Below are positions 7,784 to 16,214 of a stretch of 64,000 nt of DNA, piece by piece (position 1 is the first letter of the stretch; every line of letters starts with the position of its first letter). The position numbers were made by a program, and so were the translations under genes. Origin of the DNA: Armatimonadetes bacterium DC (GTDB taxonomy: Bacteria > Armatimonadota > Fimbriimonadia > Fimbriimonadales > GBS-DC); assembly GCA_001442985.1 (NCBI GenBank), contig LDYB01000016.1:62001-126000 (forward strand), read 5' to 3'. The notes below the pieces were generated by a model. That model had not been told where the DNA came from. It saw only the letters and a program-made list of their open reading frames with translations, and did no database searches.

Positions 7784-9331
7784 TTGGGTATCCTACGGAG
7801 CGTGGAGCCGACCTTCGAGCATGAACTGGAGGTGCTGATTCGCGCACGCTACCCACTCCTTTATGTGGTGAGTTACGAGGAGCGTCGCGCAGAAGAGATT
7901 CTACGGGGGCTGGCGCATCGCCTTTCCAAGCGAATCTATGTCTGGAGCCTCACGCGCGGTTACGAACCCCCTCTGGCAGCAAGCAGTCAGGAAGAACCCT
8001 CCCGCACGAAGCTGGCGCCGGAGATCGAGGCGCTGGTGGGGCTGTTTCGCCATGAGCAGGACGCGCTCTATGTGCTGAAAGATTTTCACCCGTTTCTGGG
8101 AGATGTACGCACGGTACGTCTGTTGCGTGATTTAGCGCCGCGCCTGCACAGTTCGGGGCGCACGCTGATCCTCCTCTCGCCCCTTCTCAAACTGCCCCCG
8201 GAGCTGGAGAAGGAGATGACTGTGATAGAGATGCCGCTGCCCACGCGCGAGGAAATTGCCCAGCGCCTGCGCGAGATTCTGCTTCAGGTGCGCGACAAGC
8301 CAGGGGTTCAGGCAGAAGTATCGGCACAGGAGTTTGACGAGCTGGTGCAGGCGGCGCAGGGGCTGACGATGGACGAGATTGAGAATGTGTGCGCCCGCTC
8401 GTTTGTGGAGCATCGGAAGCTCACGGTGGCGGCGATTCTCAGCGAGAAGCAGCAGATTGTGCGCAAGTCGGGCGTGCTGGAATATTACACACCCAGCGAG
8501 ACGATGGCAGATGTGGGTGGGTTAGACCTGCTGAAAGAGTGGCTCCGGAAGCGCCGAAGCGCGTTTACTCAGCCGGCACGCGAGTTCGGCTTGCCCGCGC
8601 CCAAAGGGGTGTTGTTGCTGGGGGTTCAGGGCACGGGCAAGAGCCTCAGTGCCAAAGCGATTGCCAGCCTGTGGAACCTGCCGATGTTGCGGCTCGATGT
8701 GGGGCGCGTGTTTGGCAGCCTCGTCGGCGCATCCGAAGCGAACATGCGGCTTGCCATTCGTACCGCCGAAGCGATTGCTCCATGCATCCTGTGGATTGAC
8801 GAGCTGGAGAAGGGCTTTTCGGGCGTACAGAGTTCGGGCATGTCCGATTCGGGCACAACCGCGCGCGTGTTTGCGACCTTCCTCACATGGATGCAGGAAA
8901 AGCGCAAACCGGTGTTTGTGGTGGCGACGGCGAACGATGTGTCGCTATTGCCCCCTGAGCTGTTGCGCAAAGGGCGCTTCGATGAGATTTTCTTTATTGA
9001 CCTGCCCAACGCCACGGAGCGGGAACAGATTTTCGCGATTCATCTGCGCAAGCGCCAGCGCAATCCCGAACAGTTTGACCTGAAAGCGCTCGCACGCGCC
9101 ACCGAGGGCTTCTCGGGCGCCGAAATCGAGCAGGTAGTCATCGGCGCGCTCTTCACGGCGTTTGACGCCGGACGCGACCTGACTCAGGAAGACCTCATGC
9201 ACGAAATCAAGAGCGTCGTGCCGCTCTCCGTGATGATGCGCGAAGAAATCGACGAGCTGCGCACCTGGGCGCAGATGCGCACACGCCCTGCCAGCAGCCA
9301 CGCCCCCGTTCGCAAGCGGAATCGGATATAA
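7784..9331 (+). CDS. Ycf46-like AAA+ ATPase
   Basis: 515 residues. The C-terminal half is a classical AAA module: MADVGGLDLLKEWL, Walker A GVQGTGKS near residue 280, Walker B CILWIDELEKG near 330, sensor/arginine-finger region RKGRFDEIFFIDLPN, and a C-terminal helical lid. The N-terminal about 240 residues (ELEVLIRARYPLLYVVSYEE) match the Ycf46-type degenerate AAA domain. Members are found in cyanobacteria and many bacteria; their role is unclear. The TTG at 7784 directly follows the previous stop; GTG 7802 is an equally weak alternative. Co-transcription with the LON-domain gene is likely. Confidence 0.8.
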   Translation: MGILRSVEPTFEHELEVLIRARYPLLYVVSYEERRAEEILRGLAHRLSKRIYVWSLTRGYEPPLAASSQEEPSRTKLAPEIEALVGLFRHEQDALYVLKDFHPFLGDVRTVRLLRDLAPRLHSSGRTLILLSPLLKLPPELEKEMTVIEMPLPTREEIAQRLREILLQVRDKPGVQAEVSAQEFDELVQAAQGLTMDEIENVCARSFVEHRKLTVAAILSEKQQIVRKSGVLEYYTPSETMADVGGLDLLKEWLRKRRSAFTQPAREFGLPAPKGVLLLGVQGTGKSLSAKAIASLWNLPMLRLDVGRVFGSLVGASEANMRLAIRTAEAIAPCILWIDELEKGFSGVQSSGMSDSGTTARVFATFLTWMQEKRKPVFVVATANDVSLLPPELLRKGRFDEIFFIDLPNATEREQIFAIHLRKRQRNPEQFDLKALARATEGFSGAEIEQVVIGALFTAFDAGRDLTQEDLMHEIKSVVPLSVMMREEIDELRTWAQMRTRPASSHAPVRKRNRI

Positions 9332-9332
9332 T
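9324..9332 (+). promoter_or_regulatory. Probable promoter -10 (GGATATAAT) for phosphofructokinase
   Basis: A consensus TATAAT lies over the stop codon of the AAA ATPase gene, 65 nt before the pfk start, leaving a short conventional leader that contains GGAGG. Confidence 0.45.
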
Positions 9333-9397
9333 AGTATGCGTAGCCCCGATCGCAAGGGAACGGCTATACCGCGTAAATTCTTACTGGAGGTGTGAAC

Positions 9398-10468
9398 ATG
9401 CGTGTTGGAATTCTGACGGGTGGGGGCGATTGCCCCGGACTGAATCCCGCGATTCGGGGCGCGACGCTGCGCCTGATTCGAGACGGGCACACCCCAATCG
9501 GCATCCTGCAAGGCTGGAAGGGGCTGATTGAGGGCAACACCGTCCCGCTCACTGAAGAGCGTGTGGATGAGATTATTCGCGAAGGCGGCACGATTCTGGG
9601 CACTTCGCGCACGAATCCTTTTAAAAGCGAATCGGAACTGAAGCGGCTTCTGGAGAACTACGAAGCGCTGGCACTCGATGCGCTCATCGCCATCGGTGGA
9701 GAGGACACCCTCGGCGTGGCGTATCGGCTTTATGAGGGACATGGAATCCCCGTTGTCGGCGTGCCCAAAACGATGGATAACGATCTGGGCGGCACCGACT
9801 TCACCTTCGGCTTCGATAGCGCGGTAACCGTGGCGGTGGACGCGATGGACCGTTTGCGCGATACCGCCAAGTCGCACGCGCGCGTGATTGTGCTGGAGGT
9901 AATGGGGCGCCATGCAGGCTGGGTCGCCCTCTATGCCGGGATTGGCGGCGGCGCCGACTGGATTCTTATCCCCGAAGTGCCCCCCGATCTGGACACGATG
10001 TGCGATTACCTGCTGCGCCTCTATCGCCAGGGCAAACGCTACGCGCTGGTGGTCGTTTCGGAGGGCGTGATTTTGCCCTTTGAGGACCCTCAGAACCTCC
10101 CGCTGGATGAGTTCGGGCATCCGATTCTGCGGGAGCGGGGGGTCGGCGCGCGCGTGGCACGCTATATCGAGGAGAAAACGGGCTTGGAAACGCGCGACGC
10201 GGTGATCGGGCACATCCAGCGCGGCGGACCACCGACCCCGTTTGACCGCATGCTGGCGACCCGCATGGGGCTGAAAGCCGCGGAGCTGGTCAGCGAGCGC
10301 ACTTTCGGGGTGTTGACCGCCCTGCGGGGACAGGAGATTGTGCCCGTGCCGCTGGCGGAGGCGGTCAATCGCCTCAAGCTGGTGCCGCCGGAGCTGTATG
10401 AGGAGGCACGCCAGATTTTCCAGCGCCTGCACCTACAGCCAGAGCGCAGCGGAACGGTGCAGGGGTAG
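9398..10468 (+). CDS. pfkA: 6-phosphofructokinase, probably PPi-type
   Basis: The 356-residue protein has the PFK signatures GILTGGGDCPGLNPAIRG, IAIGGEDTLGVA, PKTMDNDLGGTD, MGRHAGWVALYAG and GHIQRGGPPTPFDR. It phosphorylates fructose-6-phosphate to the 1,6-bisphosphate. Two positions that set phosphate-donor preference read Asp in GGEDT (where ATP enzymes have Gly, GGDGS) and Lys in PKTMDND (ATP enzymes: PGTIDND). Both are the pyrophosphate-type residues, as in actinobacterial PPi-PFK. Hence PPi use is likely but unproven. ATG 9398 is chosen over GTG 9392 because GGAGG at 9386-9390 gives 7-nt spacing. Its 3' end overlaps a convergent gene by 36 bp. Confidence 0.88.
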   Translation: MRVGILTGGGDCPGLNPAIRGATLRLIRDGHTPIGILQGWKGLIEGNTVPLTEERVDEIIREGGTILGTSRTNPFKSESELKRLLENYEALALDALIAIGGEDTLGVAYRLYEGHGIPVVGVPKTMDNDLGGTDFTFGFDSAVTVAVDAMDRLRDTAKSHARVIVLEVMGRHAGWVALYAGIGGGADWILIPEVPPDLDTMCDYLLRLYRQGKRYALVVVSEGVILPFEDPQNLPLDEFGHPILRERGVGARVARYIEEKTGLETRDAVIGHIQRGGPPTPFDRMLATRMGLKAAELVSERTFGVLTALRGQEIVPVPLAEAVNRLKLVPPELYEEARQIFQRLHLQPERSGTVQG

Positions 10469-11080
10469 CGATTCAGCAAGCGGGCGCTCGCGACATACGG
10501 CACGAACCGTCGCGACGACCTGTGGGTGATAGCGCGCGCCCGCTTCGTCGCACCACTGCTCCGGCGTGTAGCCCCGCTGCACACAAACCAGCAGGTTATC
10601 CAGCGCCGACAGGATGTGCGCCGCGAGCGGCGCCTCAGGCTGCTCGGCATACACCACATGGTGCAAGCGCACCAGCGGCGCAACCTGCCACAAACCCGGA
10701 ATCTGCTCCGCTATCGAGGCGCTCAACTCGGCATGCCGATCCAGCGTGAGCTGCTCAATCGGGGTCAGGGGTGTTGGCTTATTGAGAACGGCATAAGGGA
10801 TACCCACCATGCCGATGTCGCGCAGGTAGACTGCCAGCTCCAGGCGGCGTCGTTCCTGCAGGGGCAATCCCATGCGGAGCGCCACCTCGTTGACCAGCGG
10901 TGCCAGCAGATCGGCGCTGCCGAACCGCCCCTGCGTGCGCAGCTCCACGGCACGCGCAAAAGCGCGCAGGCTCTGACAGCGCCAGCGATGGAGCTGATTC
11001 GGCAACACCACAAAGGCGTAGTAGCCCAGCGCCCCCATGCAGAGTGCCACAATCGTGAGGGTCAGCCATGCACTGCTCAT
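10433..11080 (-). CDS. Membrane-anchored degenerate HD-GYP-like protein
   Basis: 215 residues with one N-terminal TM segment (AWLTLTIVALCMGALGYYAF) and a domain resembling HD-GYP: YLRDIGMVGIPYAVLNKP aligns with the catalytic LLHDIGKVGIPxxIL of active enzymes. The HD pair is replaced by Arg-Asp, the Lys by Met, and there is no GYP motif (LHHVVYAEQPEAP). It should be catalytically dead and may be a regulatory partner of the active HD-GYP encoded just upstream. The start ATG 11080 overlaps that gene's stop (ATGA), which indicates translational coupling. Its end overlaps pfk convergently. Confidence 0.65.
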   Translation of the reverse strand: MSSAWLTLTIVALCMGALGYYAFVVLPNQLHRWRCQSLRAFARAVELRTQGRFGSADLLAPLVNEVALRMGLPLQERRRLELAVYLRDIGMVGIPYAVLNKPTPLTPIEQLTLDRHAELSASIAEQIPGLWQVAPLVRLHHVVYAEQPEAPLAAHILSALDNLLVCVQRGYTPEQWCDEAGARYHPQVVATVRAVCRERPLAESLPLHRSAALWL

Positions 11081-12393
11081 CGCGCTGCCCCCCCTCGCGC
11101 GATTTGTTGATACCGTTGCCACTCCCTGACAACTGACTCAAAGATGCCTACAACAGTGGGATCAAACTGGCTGCCTGCACCGCGCTTCAGCTCCTGCAAC
11201 GCCTCCTCAATTGAAAGAGCTTTGCGATAGGAGCGCTGCTGGCTGGGCGTCTCACCCCCTATCATCGCATCGAAAGCGTCCACCACTGCAATAATCCGCG
11301 CCTCCAGCGGAATCTGGTCGCCCTTCAGCCCATAGGGATACCCCTTGCCGTCGGGGCGCTCGTGATGATAGGCGATCCAGGGCACCACAGGCGCGAGGAA
11401 GGGCGTGCCACCGAGAATTTCGGCGCCCAGCTGGGGATGGCGCTTAATCTGCTTCCACTCGCTGGAGGTGAGTCTGCCCGGCTTGTTCAGAATGCGTTCG
11501 TCCAGCACCGTTTTGCCGAGGTCGTGCAGGAGCGCCGCCTCATATACCAGCTCGCATCGCTCCGGGGGTAAGCCCAGCTGTTGCGCTACCCTGCGTGCCC
11601 ACTGCGCCACACGCTGGAGATGTCCGCCCGTGTAGGGATGCGCCTTCTGAACCAGAAAACCCAGACTGCGAATCGTCTGATGATAGAGGTCATGCTGGCG
11701 TGTCCAGAGCATGAATGCCTGACGCAAGGTCAAGTAGGGCGCCAGCGCCATCACCAGCCCGCTCACCCCGAAAGTCTTGACCAGCAGCCCCACAATCAGC
11801 GAAAACAAAAGCATCACCGTCGCCTCTTGCGGAAACGCACTCAGATTCTGTCGAATCGCCCAGCCCCACTGCACCCCCTCAAACAGAGCAATATTTGTTG
11901 AGATGAGCAGGCTGTTAACCAGATGATAAGTCATTAGTGCGCCGCCAGTTGCCAGCACAAAATGCCATGCCGATTCCCGCGCTATCAGCCAATCTACCCC
12001 CGTCACCACCATCCCTGCACAGAAGGCGCTCAGCACGCTCTGTACCGTATTCAGAAACGCCCAGCGGGGATAGGTGGAACGAAACAGCGTGTTGGCAAGC
12101 CCCGCCACCAGCGTAATCACGGCATCCATCCAGACTCCCGCTTCCCAGCCATACAGGACGAGGGTCGCAATCACAATCGGGGTGCTGACGCTCATCCAGA
12201 TGCCGTGGTCGGTGTAGCCGTAGCGCATGGGATAGCGCACGAGGAACAGTTCGGCGACCAGCGCGACCAGCATCAACCAGAAGAGGGTTTCGATTTCGGG
12301 GACGCGCGACAACGAATCACTTGCCGCGAGCAGAATCACGCCCGCTGGCAGCGAGGTTAATCCGATCCAGTACCAGAATCTCCGCTTCCGCAT
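11077..12393 (-). CDS. HD-GYP domain protein with membrane sensor (probable c-di-GMP phosphodiesterase)
   Basis: The 438-residue protein has about eight TM segments in its first 225 residues, similar in layout to MASE-type membrane sensors. It is followed by an HD-GYP domain: HPYTGGHLQRVAQWA, catalytic ALLHDLGKTVLDERILNKPG, and IAYHHERPDGKGYPYGL. All metal ligands and the GYP motif are present, so hydrolysis of cyclic di-GMP is expected. The downstream overlapping gene encodes a degenerate relative. No cognate GGDEF protein is nearby. The signal sensed is unknown. Confidence 0.85.
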   Translation of the reverse strand: MRKRRFWYWIGLTSLPAGVILLAASDSLSRVPEIETLFWLMLVALVAELFLVRYPMRYGYTDHGIWMSVSTPIVIATLVLYGWEAGVWMDAVITLVAGLANTLFRSTYPRWAFLNTVQSVLSAFCAGMVVTGVDWLIARESAWHFVLATGGALMTYHLVNSLLISTNIALFEGVQWGWAIRQNLSAFPQEATVMLLFSLIVGLLVKTFGVSGLVMALAPYLTLRQAFMLWTRQHDLYHQTIRSLGFLVQKAHPYTGGHLQRVAQWARRVAQQLGLPPERCELVYEAALLHDLGKTVLDERILNKPGRLTSSEWKQIKRHPQLGAEILGGTPFLAPVVPWIAYHHERPDGKGYPYGLKGDQIPLEARIIAVVDAFDAMIGGETPSQQRSYRKALSIEEALQELKRGAGSQFDPTVVGIFESVVREWQRYQQIARGGAAR

Positions 12394-12442
12394 GTTCTTG
12401 GTAAGGGCAGGGTGAGCGCACCTCCCGCTACCCGAATGCCGA

Positions 12443-12574
12443 TTACGGCATCGGAGCCACTACATGATGCTCCTCGAGGGGATCATCCCATCGATGTGGA
12501 TAGTAGACGCGCTTCGCGTTGGCAACCGACATAATTGCCACCAGTGTTGCCATCAGAATGAGCCACCGTTTCAT
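12443..12574 (-). CDS. Small secreted peptide (43 aa) with signal sequence
   Basis: A short ORF with a strong RBS (AGGAGGGA, 6 nt before ATG) encodes MKRWLILMATLVAIMSVANA, a textbook Sec signal peptide ending in an AxA-type site. A 23-residue mature part, rich in His, Asp and Pro, begins KRVYYPHRWDD. The stop codon sits in the loop of a small hairpin (ATGCCG...CGGCAT). I recognise no family. It lies alone between the HD-GYP gene and an unknown cytosolic protein, all on the minus strand. Support is the RBS and signal peptide only. Confidence 0.6.
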   Translation of the reverse strand: MKRWLILMATLVAIMSVANAKRVYYPHRWDDPLEEHHVVAPMP

Positions 12575-12687
12575 CTGCTGTCCCTCCTAAGATTAGAGTG
12601 ATCAGCCGCTCGGTTGCTCGCTCCGCTCCGCGCTCACCATGCCCAGTCAGGAGCCCCCTGCGGGGAGTGGCTCCCGGACAAATCGTT

Positions 12688-13389
12688 TTACGCATTGTTT
12701 GGCGTCAGCCCCTCCACGAGGGCGACTGCCTCGTTGGAGGGTTCATAGTCGCTGGGGAACGCCTGCACGCGCCGATTGACCGCGTCGAGCGTCGCCAGCC
12801 CAACAGCCCGATACAGGTCGTTGCGCACCAGAGCGCTCCCCAGTAGCAAATCTTCGCCCTGGTCGCGCACCGCGCTCACCAGCACTGCCACCAGTGGATA
12901 GCCGCCCAGCGTCCAGTTGGTGGCAATCTCTTCCAGTCCGAAGCGCTCCTGCAGCCCGTGCGCGGCTTCCACCGCGCGCAGGGTCGCCAGCGCCACCAAT
13001 CGGGGGAGCTGCGTGCTGGCACGCACGCCCGATGCCGTACCCCGATAGATCTGTCCGTTGCGTTCCAGATAGGCAGAAACGACGGCGCGAGTCCCTTCGT
13101 GGGAAATCTGCACATCGACCCAGCGCAGACGGGGCGCTCCTGCCGCACGCGATGCCCCACTCTTCTGGGCAACGCTCACCTTGCGGTGGTCAATATGGAT
13201 GCCAAAGTGTGCCATCAGAGCCGATTCTACATCGCGCACCACCTGCTTGGGGTTCCGATCCCCTTCCACCAGCAGATGCACTTCCTGAATCAGCCCCGTT
13301 TCGTCCGCAACGACCCGCGCACCGCATACGCCGCGCAGCTCGCGCAGAACCTGCTCCACCTGACTTGTGCTCCAGCGTCGTTCCGCCAT
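12688..13389 (-). CDS. Conserved-looking protein of unknown function
   Basis: 233 residues, no signal peptide or TM segment. The N-terminal third (VEQVLRELRGVCGARVVADETGLIQEVHLLVEGDRNPKQ) resembles small alpha-beta domains seen in uncharacterised bacterial proteins. After a basic linker (SGASRAAGAPRLR) a second alpha-beta domain follows, with VSAYLERNGQIYRG and VALATLRAVEAAHGL. The second half looks like a repeat of a strand-strand-helix unit. ATG 13389 is chosen because GGGAGGG stands 4 nt upstream; the open frame extends further but without support. No function is proposed. Confidence 0.6.
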   Translation of the reverse strand: MAERRWSTSQVEQVLRELRGVCGARVVADETGLIQEVHLLVEGDRNPKQVVRDVESALMAHFGIHIDHRKVSVAQKSGASRAAGAPRLRWVDVQISHEGTRAVVSAYLERNGQIYRGTASGVRASTQLPRLVALATLRAVEAAHGLQERFGLEEIATNWTLGGYPLVAVLVSAVRDQGEDLLLGSALVRNDLYRAVGLATLDAVNRRVQAFPSDYEPSNEAVALVEGLTPNNA

Positions 13390-13614
13390 GTGCCCTCCCT
13401 GTCTGTGATGGCTCGTGAAGCTCCTTCGAGCGATTGGCGGCGTCGCGGCACTCTCCCCATTACCCAAAACAGGTCGCTCTGCGAAAAACTCCTGCTATGC
13501 GCTCGTTAATTCTACCTGTTTTGCAGCCTCCTGCAAAATTCCTGCCAGTTTGGTTGCCAAAAAGGGGGGATTTTGGGGCAAAATTGTCCAGATTTCGGGC
13601 ATTTCCCTTTCGCG

Positions 13615-13622
13615 GGTATAAT
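13615..13622 (+). promoter_or_regulatory. Extended -10 (GGTATAAT) of a leaderless folD transcript
   Basis: GGTATAAT ends 8 nt before the folD ATG, so transcription would begin at or within 1-2 nt of the start codon. No Shine-Dalgarno sequence is present. Confidence 0.6.
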
Positions 13623-13630
13623 CCTGCCCG

Positions 13631-14530
13631 ATGAGAGAGCCACTCCCGCGCGAGTATGCACCGAACACCGACGCGCTCTTGCTGAACGGGAAAGCGCTGG
13701 CACAGCAGATTCGCGAGTCGCTCAAAGAGCGCGTTGCGCAGCTGCAAACCCGGGGAATCACCCCATGCCTTGCGGTGATGCTGGTGGGCGACGACCCCGC
13801 TTCGCACACCTATGTGCGCACAAAAGCGCGCGCCTGCGAGTCGGTGGGAATCCGCTCCCTCGTGCGCCACTACCCGGCAACGGTTTCCCAGCAGGAGCTG
13901 GAAGCGCAGATTGATGCGTGGAACGCCGACCCGGAGGTGCATGGCGTGCTGATTCAGCACCCTGTGCCTGCCCCACTGGACGAGTCGGCGCTACTGCGGC
14001 GTCTGGACCCCCGAAAGGATGTGGACGGCATCACGCCCCGCTCGCTGGGCGCCCTGTTGACAGGCGAGGAAGCGTTCGGCGCATGCACCCCGCTGGGGAT
14101 TATCACCCTGCTGGACGCCTACGGGATCCCTATTGAGGGCAAACATGCGGTGGTGGTGGGGCGGAGCGTGATTCTGGGTAAGCCGATGGCACTGATGTTG
14201 CTGAACCGCAACGCGACCGTGACGATATGCCATTCCCGCACGCGCCCGCTGGAACATTACACCCGTCAGGCGGATATTCTGGTCGCCGCGCTGGGTAAGC
14301 CCGAATACATCACGGGCGAGATGATTAAGCCGGGCGCGGTCGTGATTGACGCGGGCTACAACCGTGTGGAGGGGCGCACGGGCGATGTGGGCGATGTGCA
14401 TTTCGAATCGGCGGCGAAGGTGGCTTCTGCGATTACCCCTGTGCCAGGCGGCGTGGGTCCGATGACGGTGGCGATGCTGTTGCAAAACACGGTGCTTTCT
14501 GCGGAGCGCTGGGCGAGTGATGCAAGCTGA
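13631..14530 (+). CDS. folD: Bifunctional methylenetetrahydrofolate dehydrogenase/cyclohydrolase FolD
   Basis: 299 residues. Conserved FolD blocks are present: LAVMLVGDDPASHTYVRTKARACESVGI with the catalytic Lys, VHGVLIQHPVP, DPRKDVDGITP, the nucleotide-binding VVGRSVILGKPMALML, and ITPVPGGVGPMT. The enzyme interconverts methylene-, methenyl- and 10-formyl-tetrahydrofolate in the cytosol. The usual QLPLP reads QHPVP here. The N-terminus is about 15 residues longer than usual (MREPLPREYAPNTD), but the promoter position supports this ATG on a leaderless message. It overlaps the following methyltransferase gene by 11 nt. Confidence 0.93.
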   Translation: MREPLPREYAPNTDALLLNGKALAQQIRESLKERVAQLQTRGITPCLAVMLVGDDPASHTYVRTKARACESVGIRSLVRHYPATVSQQELEAQIDAWNADPEVHGVLIQHPVPAPLDESALLRRLDPRKDVDGITPRSLGALLTGEEAFGACTPLGIITLLDAYGIPIEGKHAVVVGRSVILGKPMALMLLNRNATVTICHSRTRPLEHYTRQADILVAALGKPEYITGEMIKPGAVVIDAGYNRVEGRTGDVGDVHFESAAKVASAITPVPGGVGPMTVAMLLQNTVLSAERWASDAS

Positions 14531-15251
14531 AGAGTATGCCCGCATGTACGCCTGCGAGGGCGACTACTGGTGGTTCGTGGGGCGTCGCCTTCTGGTCAAA
14601 ACGCTCATCGAGGGGATGGTGGGTTCCGTTTCAGGCTGGGTGCTGGATGCGGGCTGCGGCACCGGGGCGATGTTAGCAGAGCTGGCGCCCGCCAACAGGG
14701 TCGTGGGGGTGGATGTGGAGATGCAGGCACTGCGTTATGCCCGTCAGCGTGGCGATTTTCCTCTCATTCAGGCGCGGCTGGAGGCGCTCCCCTTTCGTAG
14801 CGAGGCTTTTGAACTCATCACCGCGCTGGATGTGCTGGAACACCTGCCCGACGATTTGTGCGCTCTGCGAGAGATCTGGCGCGTTCTCCAGCCGGGCGGC
14901 TGGCTGATTGCCACGGTGCCTGCTTATGCGTGGCTCTGGAGCAAACACGATGTGGCGCTCCATCATTACCGGCGCTACACGGCGCGCGCCCTGAAGCAAC
15001 GACTGGAGCAGGCAGGGTTCGAGGTGTGTAAGCTCTCCTATTCGGTGATGTTTCTGTTCGCGCCGATAGCGCTCTTTCGGTGGCTGGATCGGTGGCGCCC
15101 TGCACCTCCTGCGGCGACGGTGATTCCCGTGCCACGCTGGCTCAATCGGTGGCTGATCGGCTTGCAGGCGTTCGAGGCGCGGCTGGTGCGGCGGTTTCGT
15201 TTGCCGCTGGGAGTGAGCCTGGTGGCAGTGGCGCGAAAAAATCAGGTATAA
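14520..15251 (+). CDS. SAM-dependent methyltransferase (type 11)
   Basis: 243 residues: motif I VLDAGCGTGAMLAELA, an acidic strand end VVGVDVE, motif IV ALDVLEHLPDD, and post-motif LQPGGWLIATVPAY. The C-terminal region has an amphipathic or membrane-touching stretch (VMFLFAPIALFRWL), common in lipid- or glycan-modifying class I methyltransferases. The N-terminal YWWFVGRRLL is typical of this subgroup. The substrate is not identifiable. It overlaps the folD stop and is probably translationally coupled (ATG 14520, or GTG 14517). Confidence 0.8.
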   Translation: MQAEEYARMYACEGDYWWFVGRRLLVKTLIEGMVGSVSGWVLDAGCGTGAMLAELAPANRVVGVDVEMQALRYARQRGDFPLIQARLEALPFRSEAFELITALDVLEHLPDDLCALREIWRVLQPGGWLIATVPAYAWLWSKHDVALHHYRRYTARALKQRLEQAGFEVCKLSYSVMFLFAPIALFRWLDRWRPAPPAATVIPVPRWLNRWLIGLQAFEARLVRRFRLPLGVSLVAVARKNQV

Positions 15252-15252
15252 T
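15245..15252 (+). promoter_or_regulatory. Extended -10 (GGTATAAT) for the fab operon
   Basis: GGTATAAT overlaps the end of the methyltransferase gene and ends 11 nt before the fabD ATG. The expected leader is about 4-5 nt, with no SD sequence. Confidence 0.6.
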
Positions 15253-15263
15253 CCCCCCCGTTT

Positions 15264-16214
15264 ATGGCAACCGCAATCGTGTTTCCGGGTCAAGGTGTGC
15301 AGCGCCCAGGGATGGGCAAAGAGCTTTACGAGCGCAGCCCTGCGGCGCGCCGCGTGTTCGAGATTGCGACCGAGCTGTCGGGACGCTCCTTTACGCAACT
15401 CTGTTTTGAAGCCGATGAAGAAACCCTGATGCGCACCGAGAACGCCCAGCCCGCTCTGCTGACCGTATGCTATGCGGCGTGGGAGGCGCTGCGCGAGGCG
15501 GTTCCGGAGTTCACCCCCGATTATGTGGCAGGGCATAGCGTGGGCGAGTATCCTGCGCTGGCGGCGTCGGGTATCTGGACGCTGGAAGAGGCTTATCACT
15601 GGGTGGAAGAGCGTGCCAAAGCGATGCACAAAATCGCGAACCGCATTCGCGGCACGATGGCAGCCGTAATCGGGCTGGAAGCCGAAAAGGTGGAAGAGGC
15701 GTGCGCCCGCGCTCAGGCAGAAACAGGTGAGGTGGTCGTGCCTGCGAACTATAACTCGCCCGGGCAGATTGTGATTTCGGGCACGGTGAACGCCGTCCAG
15801 AAAGCCAGTGAGTATGCGAGAGAGCTGGGAGCGCGCCGTATCATTCCGCTGGCAGTGGCAGGCGCGTTCCATTCGCCCATCATGCAGGAGGCGGCGGACC
15901 TGATGACCGAGGCTTACAAAGAGGCGAACTTCAATCCCCCCAAAATCCCCTTCTTCTCCACAATAGAGGTGCGCCCGCTGAGCGATCCCGAAGAGATTCG
16001 CGTCGTGATGGGCAGACAAATCGCCAGCCCCGTTAAATGGCATCAGAGCGTGGAGGCAATGCACGCGCTTGGCGTGGACACTTTTATTGAAGTGGGCGTT
16101 GGCGATGTGCTATCGGGTTTAATAAAGCGCATCGTGCCGGGGGTTCGCACCCTGCGTGTGGTAGACTCTAAGACGCTGGACGAAACCGTTCAGCAGCTGC
16201 GAGGCGAGGCATGA
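15264..16214 (+). CDS. fabD: Malonyl-CoA:ACP transacylase FabD
   Basis: 316 residues. [19 protein letters not shown] opens the protein; the active-site serine is in [24 protein letters not shown] and [16 protein letters not shown] (catalytic His) follow. It transfers malonyl groups from CoA to acyl carrier protein. It is the first gene of fabD-fabG-acpP-fabF, read from its own near-leaderless promoter. The stop overlaps the fabG start (ATGA). Confidence 0.95.
   Translation: MATAIVFPGQGVQRPGMGKELYERSPAARRVFEIATELSGRSFTQLCFEADEETLMRTENAQPALLTVCYAAWEALREAVPEFTPDYVAGHSVGEYPALAASGIWTLEEAYHWVEERAKAMHKIANRIRGTMAAVIGLEAEKVEEACARAQAETGEVVVPANYNSPGQIVISGTVNAVQKASEYARELGARRIIPLAVAGAFHSPIMQEAADLMTEAYKEANFNPPKIPFFSTIEVRPLSDPEEIRVVMGRQIASPVKWHQSVEAMHALGVDTFIEVGVGDVLSGLIKRIVPGVRTLRVVDSKTLDETVQQLRGEA

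Noticed and set aside
7115-9331. A two-gene split Lon protease (LON domain plus AAA)
   Set aside because: The AAA protein resembles Ycf46 and neither protein has the Ser-Lys protease domain.
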